A stretch of DNA of 7,673 bases. Origin: Candidatus Krumholzibacteriia bacterium (GTDB lineage: Bacteria; Krumholzibacteriota; Krumholzibacteriia; Krumholzibacteriales; Krumholzibacteriaceae). Location of the stretch: positions 1 through 7,673 of the forward strand of contig JAQTVX010000094.1 of NCBI GenBank assembly GCA_028706585.1, in the 5' to 3' direction. This document shows, one piece after another, positions 6,336-7,673 of this stretch (the stretch's first letter is position 1; each line of letters begins with the position of its first letter). The position numbers and the translations under genes were made by a program. The notes beneath the pieces were generated by a model. That model was not told the origin of the DNA. It saw nothing but the letters and a program-made list of their open reading frames with translations, and searched no databases.

Positions 6336-7021
6336 TTCATCGCCTCCTGTCCCGCCTCGAAGAGCTCCGGGTGGTATTTTCCGAGAAACGCGGCGACCCC
6401 TCCAGTGAGGATGGCCTCGGCAGCCCCCGCCACGACGAGATGTGGAATCATCATCGCGGGGATCGTCACCCCGAGCGTGAAGGGGCAATAGAGCGGCGTT
6501 CCGTCCGGAAGGTGATGGAGAATCGGTTGGAGACCGAGCTCGATGGCGACGATGAGCGCCGCCACGTTAATGCCGACGTAGCCTCCCGCCGCCGCGGCGA
6601 TCGCGAAGCGCGCGTCCTTCGGCCTCGCCGCCCCCCTGCACAGCCGGAAGACGAGCCAGCCTGCGAACGGCATGACGAAGGCCATATTGAACGAGTTGGC
6701 GCCGAGCGCGAGAATGCCCCCGTCGCCGAAGAGAAGCGCCTGCACGGCAAGGGCGAGCGTCACCGCGGTCATGGCGGCCCACGGGCCGACGAGGATCGCG
6801 ATGAGCACCGCCCCCACGGCGTGCCCGGTCGTCCCTCCGGGGAGCGGGATGTTGAACATCATGATGAGAAACGAAAAGGCCGAGAGCAGTGCCAGCAGCG
6901 GCACGCGCCGCCGGTTCAGGCGTCTGCGGATGGCGCGCAGCGACAGCGCCCAGAGCGGCGCCGAAGCGATCCAAAGCGCGCCAGCCATCCGCGGAGAGAG
7001 ATAGCCATCGGGAATGTGCAC
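6332..7021 (-). CDS. nikM: NikM/CbiM, substrate-binding S component of the nickel ECF transporter
   Basis: A 229-residue integral membrane protein that binds the metal ion. It begins MHIPDGYLSP. In the solved NikM structure the ion is held by the N-terminal amine of Met1, the backbone and side chain of His2, and His67. Here His2 and His67 (PGGTTGHAVGA, 61-71) are both present at those positions, which fixes the start at the GTG 7021-7019. GGAGG (7032-7028) lies six bases upstream. Other family marks are FLIMMFNIPLPGG (51-63), FGDGGILALGANSFNMA (98-114) and GYVGIN (147-152). Several hydrophobic helices run through to about 212. It is the first gene of the four-gene operon. The family carries either nickel or cobalt; the NikR operator and a terminal nikR gene, and the absence of a recognisable cobalamin riboswitch in the short leader, argue for nickel. 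Confidence 0.94.
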   Translation of the reverse strand: MHIPDGYLSPRMAGALWIASAPLWALSLRAIRRRLNRRRVPLLALLSAFSFLIMMFNIPLPGGTTGHAVGAVLIAILVGPWAAMTAVTLALAVQALLFGDGGILALGANSFNMAFVMPFAGWLVFRLCRGAARPKDARFAIAAAAGGYVGINVAALIVAIELGLQPILHHLPDGTPLYCPFTLGVTIPAMMIPHLVVAGAAEAILTGGVAAFLGKYHPELFEAGQEAMK

Positions 7022-7027
7022 GGTGTT

Positions 7028-7032
7028 CCTCC
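7028..7032 (-). promoter_or_regulatory. ribosome binding site of nikM
   Basis: GGAGG on the minus strand, six bases before the GTG start. It supports the GTG as the true start of a protein whose first residue is itself a metal ligand. Confidence 0.8.
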
Positions 7033-7039
7033 GGGGTGC

Positions 7040-7067
7040 GTGTTATCAATTCGAAGAATTGTAACAC
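7040..7067 (-). promoter_or_regulatory. NikR operator (nickel box) of the nikMN-QO-nikR operon
   Basis: Inverted repeat GTGTTAT-N14-GTAACAC. It agrees with the GTGTTAC-N13/14-GTAACAC type of NikR site described for deltaproteobacterial NikR and differs at one base (T7046). The inner part is also symmetric: CAATTC (7047-7052), centre GAA, GAATTG (7056-7061). With T7046 removed, the whole site would be a perfect repeat with 12-base arms. It starts one base after the -10 hexamer of the nikM promoter and covers the predicted transcription start (about 7062), a classic repressor position. The assignment rests on the pattern, its location and the nikR gene in the same operon. Confidence 0.88.
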
Positions 7068-7068
7068 T

Positions 7069-7097
7069 AGTATGCGAATTTGGCGCTCCCCCGTCAA
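7069..7097 (-). promoter_or_regulatory. sigma70-like promoter of the nickel operon
   Basis: On the minus strand, TTGACG (7097-7092) and CATACT (7074-7069) are separated by exactly 17 bases. Each hexamer matches at least four of the six consensus bases, with TTGAC intact. Transcription would start near 7062, giving a leader of about 40 bases that contains the nikM ribosome site. The NikR operator directly adjoins the -10. Confidence 0.75.
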
Positions 7098-7104
7098 ACT
7101 GATT

Positions 7105-7133
7105 TTGCCGTGCATGGGCGCTCATGCTATACT
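7105..7133 (+). promoter_or_regulatory. sigma70-like promoter of the DNA glycosylase gene
   Basis: On the plus strand, TTGCCG (7105-7110) and TATACT (7128-7133) are separated by 17 bases. Transcription would begin near 7140, two bases before the first possible ATG (7142), so the message would be almost leaderless or would use the ATG at 7157. Its -35 lies seven bases from the -35 of the divergent nickel promoter. The NikR operator is outside this promoter. Confidence 0.65.
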
Positions 7134-7141
7134 CCGTTCCC

Positions 7142-7673
7142 ATGGATCGGCGCTTCATGGATGTATATCGCTCCCTGCTGCGCGCGTACGGGCCGCAGAT
7201 GTGGTGGCCCGTCACTCCGGCGGGCGCAACGCGGCCGGCCTATGCGGGCGGTCCGACAAACGCCCGTCAGCGGTTCGAGGTCGCCGCCGGAGCGATCCTG
7301 ACGCAGAACACCGCATGGACCAACGTTGAGCGCGCCATCGAGAGCCTGCACCGTCTCGGCGCGATGAGCGCCGCTGGAATAGCGGCGTGCGACGCTCGGT
7401 CCCTCGCCGGAGCCATCCGACCCGCTGGCTATTTCAATCAGAAGGCGAAAAGGCTCAAGACGCTCGCGGCCTTCTTCCTCTCCCGGCGCGCCGTGACGCG
7501 AGAGGCGCTGCTTGCGCTGAACGGCGTGGGGCCCGAAACCGCCGACTCGATAATGCTCTATGCTTACGACGAGCCCTGTTTCGTGGTTGATGCATACACG
7601 CGGCGTCTCTGTGGACGCCTCGGTCTGGTAGAGCCGTGTGCCCCGTACGAAGAGATTCGAAAGAAGTTCGAGG
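7142..7673 (+). CDS. endonuclease III-superfamily (HhH-GPD) DNA glycosylase, 3' end cut by window edge
   Basis: Base-excision repair glycosylase, 177 codons present. AILTQNTAWTNVERAIESLH (51-70) is the typical first helix region; GYFNQKAKRLKTLA (96-109) follows. The helix-hairpin-helix LNGVGPETADSIMLYAYDEP (126-145) is followed by FVVDAYTRRL (147-156), which supplies the catalytic aspartate D150. At the position of the catalytic lysine of endonuclease III (GVGRKTA) there is Glu132 (GVGPETA), so a monofunctional glycosylase without lyase activity is expected, as in MagIII-type 3-methyladenine glycosylases. Residues 27-44 (GATRPAYAGGPTNARQRF) look like an insertion before the first conserved helix. 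The iron-sulfur cluster region, if any, is beyond the window. The start is either ATG 7142 or the in-frame ATG 7157, where MDVYRSLL matches the usual family N-terminus; neither has a strong ribosome site. It is divergent from the nickel operon. Confidence 0.88.
   Translation, partial: MDRRFMDVYRSLLRAYGPQMWWPVTPAGATRPAYAGGPTNARQRFEVAAGAILTQNTAWTNVERAIESLHRLGAMSAAGIAACDARSLAGAIRPAGYFNQKAKRLKTLAAFFLSRRAVTREALLALNGVGPETADSIMLYAYDEPCFVVDAYTRRLCGRLGLVEPCAPYEEIRKKFE

Noticed and set aside
6336..6488. longer N-terminus for nikN starting at 6488
   Set aside because: The extra 51 codons overlap nikM and encode arginine/glycine-rich sequence. The ATG at 6335 has a good ribosome site and sits in an ATGA coupling with the nikM stop.
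7022..7141. cobalamin riboswitch before the CbiM-type gene
   Set aside because: The predicted leader is only about 40 bases and shows none of the B12-box features. A NikR operator explains control instead.
1..7673. CRISPR array, insertion sequence, tRNA or phage signs
   Set aside because: No regularly spaced direct repeats, transposase frames, terminal inverted repeats or tRNA-like folds were noticed; almost all the DNA is accounted for by ordinary genes.

Overview
The window is a compact, high-GC bacterial segment with six complete genes and two genes cut by the window edges. There is no rRNA, tRNA, mobile element or CRISPR. The GC-rich coding style, the ECF sigma/anti-sigma pair and the form of the NikR operator suggest a Gram-negative-type bacterium, perhaps a deltaproteobacterial or FCB-related lineage. 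That placement is inference; no phylogenetic marker is present.

Layout. (1) 1-1040, minus: most of a GT4-type glycosyltransferase, running off the left edge. (2) 1041-1149: a short divergent intergenic gap. (3) 1150-4096, plus: a probable three-gene unit encoding an exported DUF1028 protein with a TPR-like tail, an ECF-type RNA polymerase sigma factor, and a polytopic membrane protein. The last has an anti-sigma HxxxCxxC motif at its N-terminus, followed by two copies of a [three hydrophobic segments + double zinc ribbon] module. (4) 7021-4062, minus: a tightly coupled four-gene nickel-uptake operon. It encodes NikM/CbiM, a small NikN/CbiN-like subunit, a fused CbiQ-CbiO transporter/ATPase, and the nickel repressor NikR. 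(5) 7022-7141: a divergent control region with two back-to-back sigma70-like promoters and a NikR-type operator. (6) 7142 to the right edge, plus: an HhH-GPD DNA glycosylase of the endonuclease III superfamily.

How the parts work together. The nickel block looks like a closed homeostatic circuit. Promoter TTGACG-N17-CATACT drives nikM-nikN-nikQO-nikR. The operator GTGTTAT-N14-GTAACAC begins one base after the -10 hexamer and covers the predicted transcription start. The last gene encodes a NikR that keeps all four nickel ligands. Nickel-loaded NikR should therefore shut off its own operon and the transporter. The sigma/anti-sigma block appears to be a separate signalling module. Its sensor carries up to five predicted zinc/thiol sites, so a metal or redox input is a reasonable but unproven guess. 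The two blocks converge tail to tail with a 35-base coding overlap and no room for a separate terminator.

The most unusual items are the duplicated zinc-ribbon anti-sigma-like protein, the single-chain CbiQ-CbiO with a glutamine at the H-loop and a histidine-rich tail, and the exported DUF1028-TPR protein placed directly before the sigma factor.
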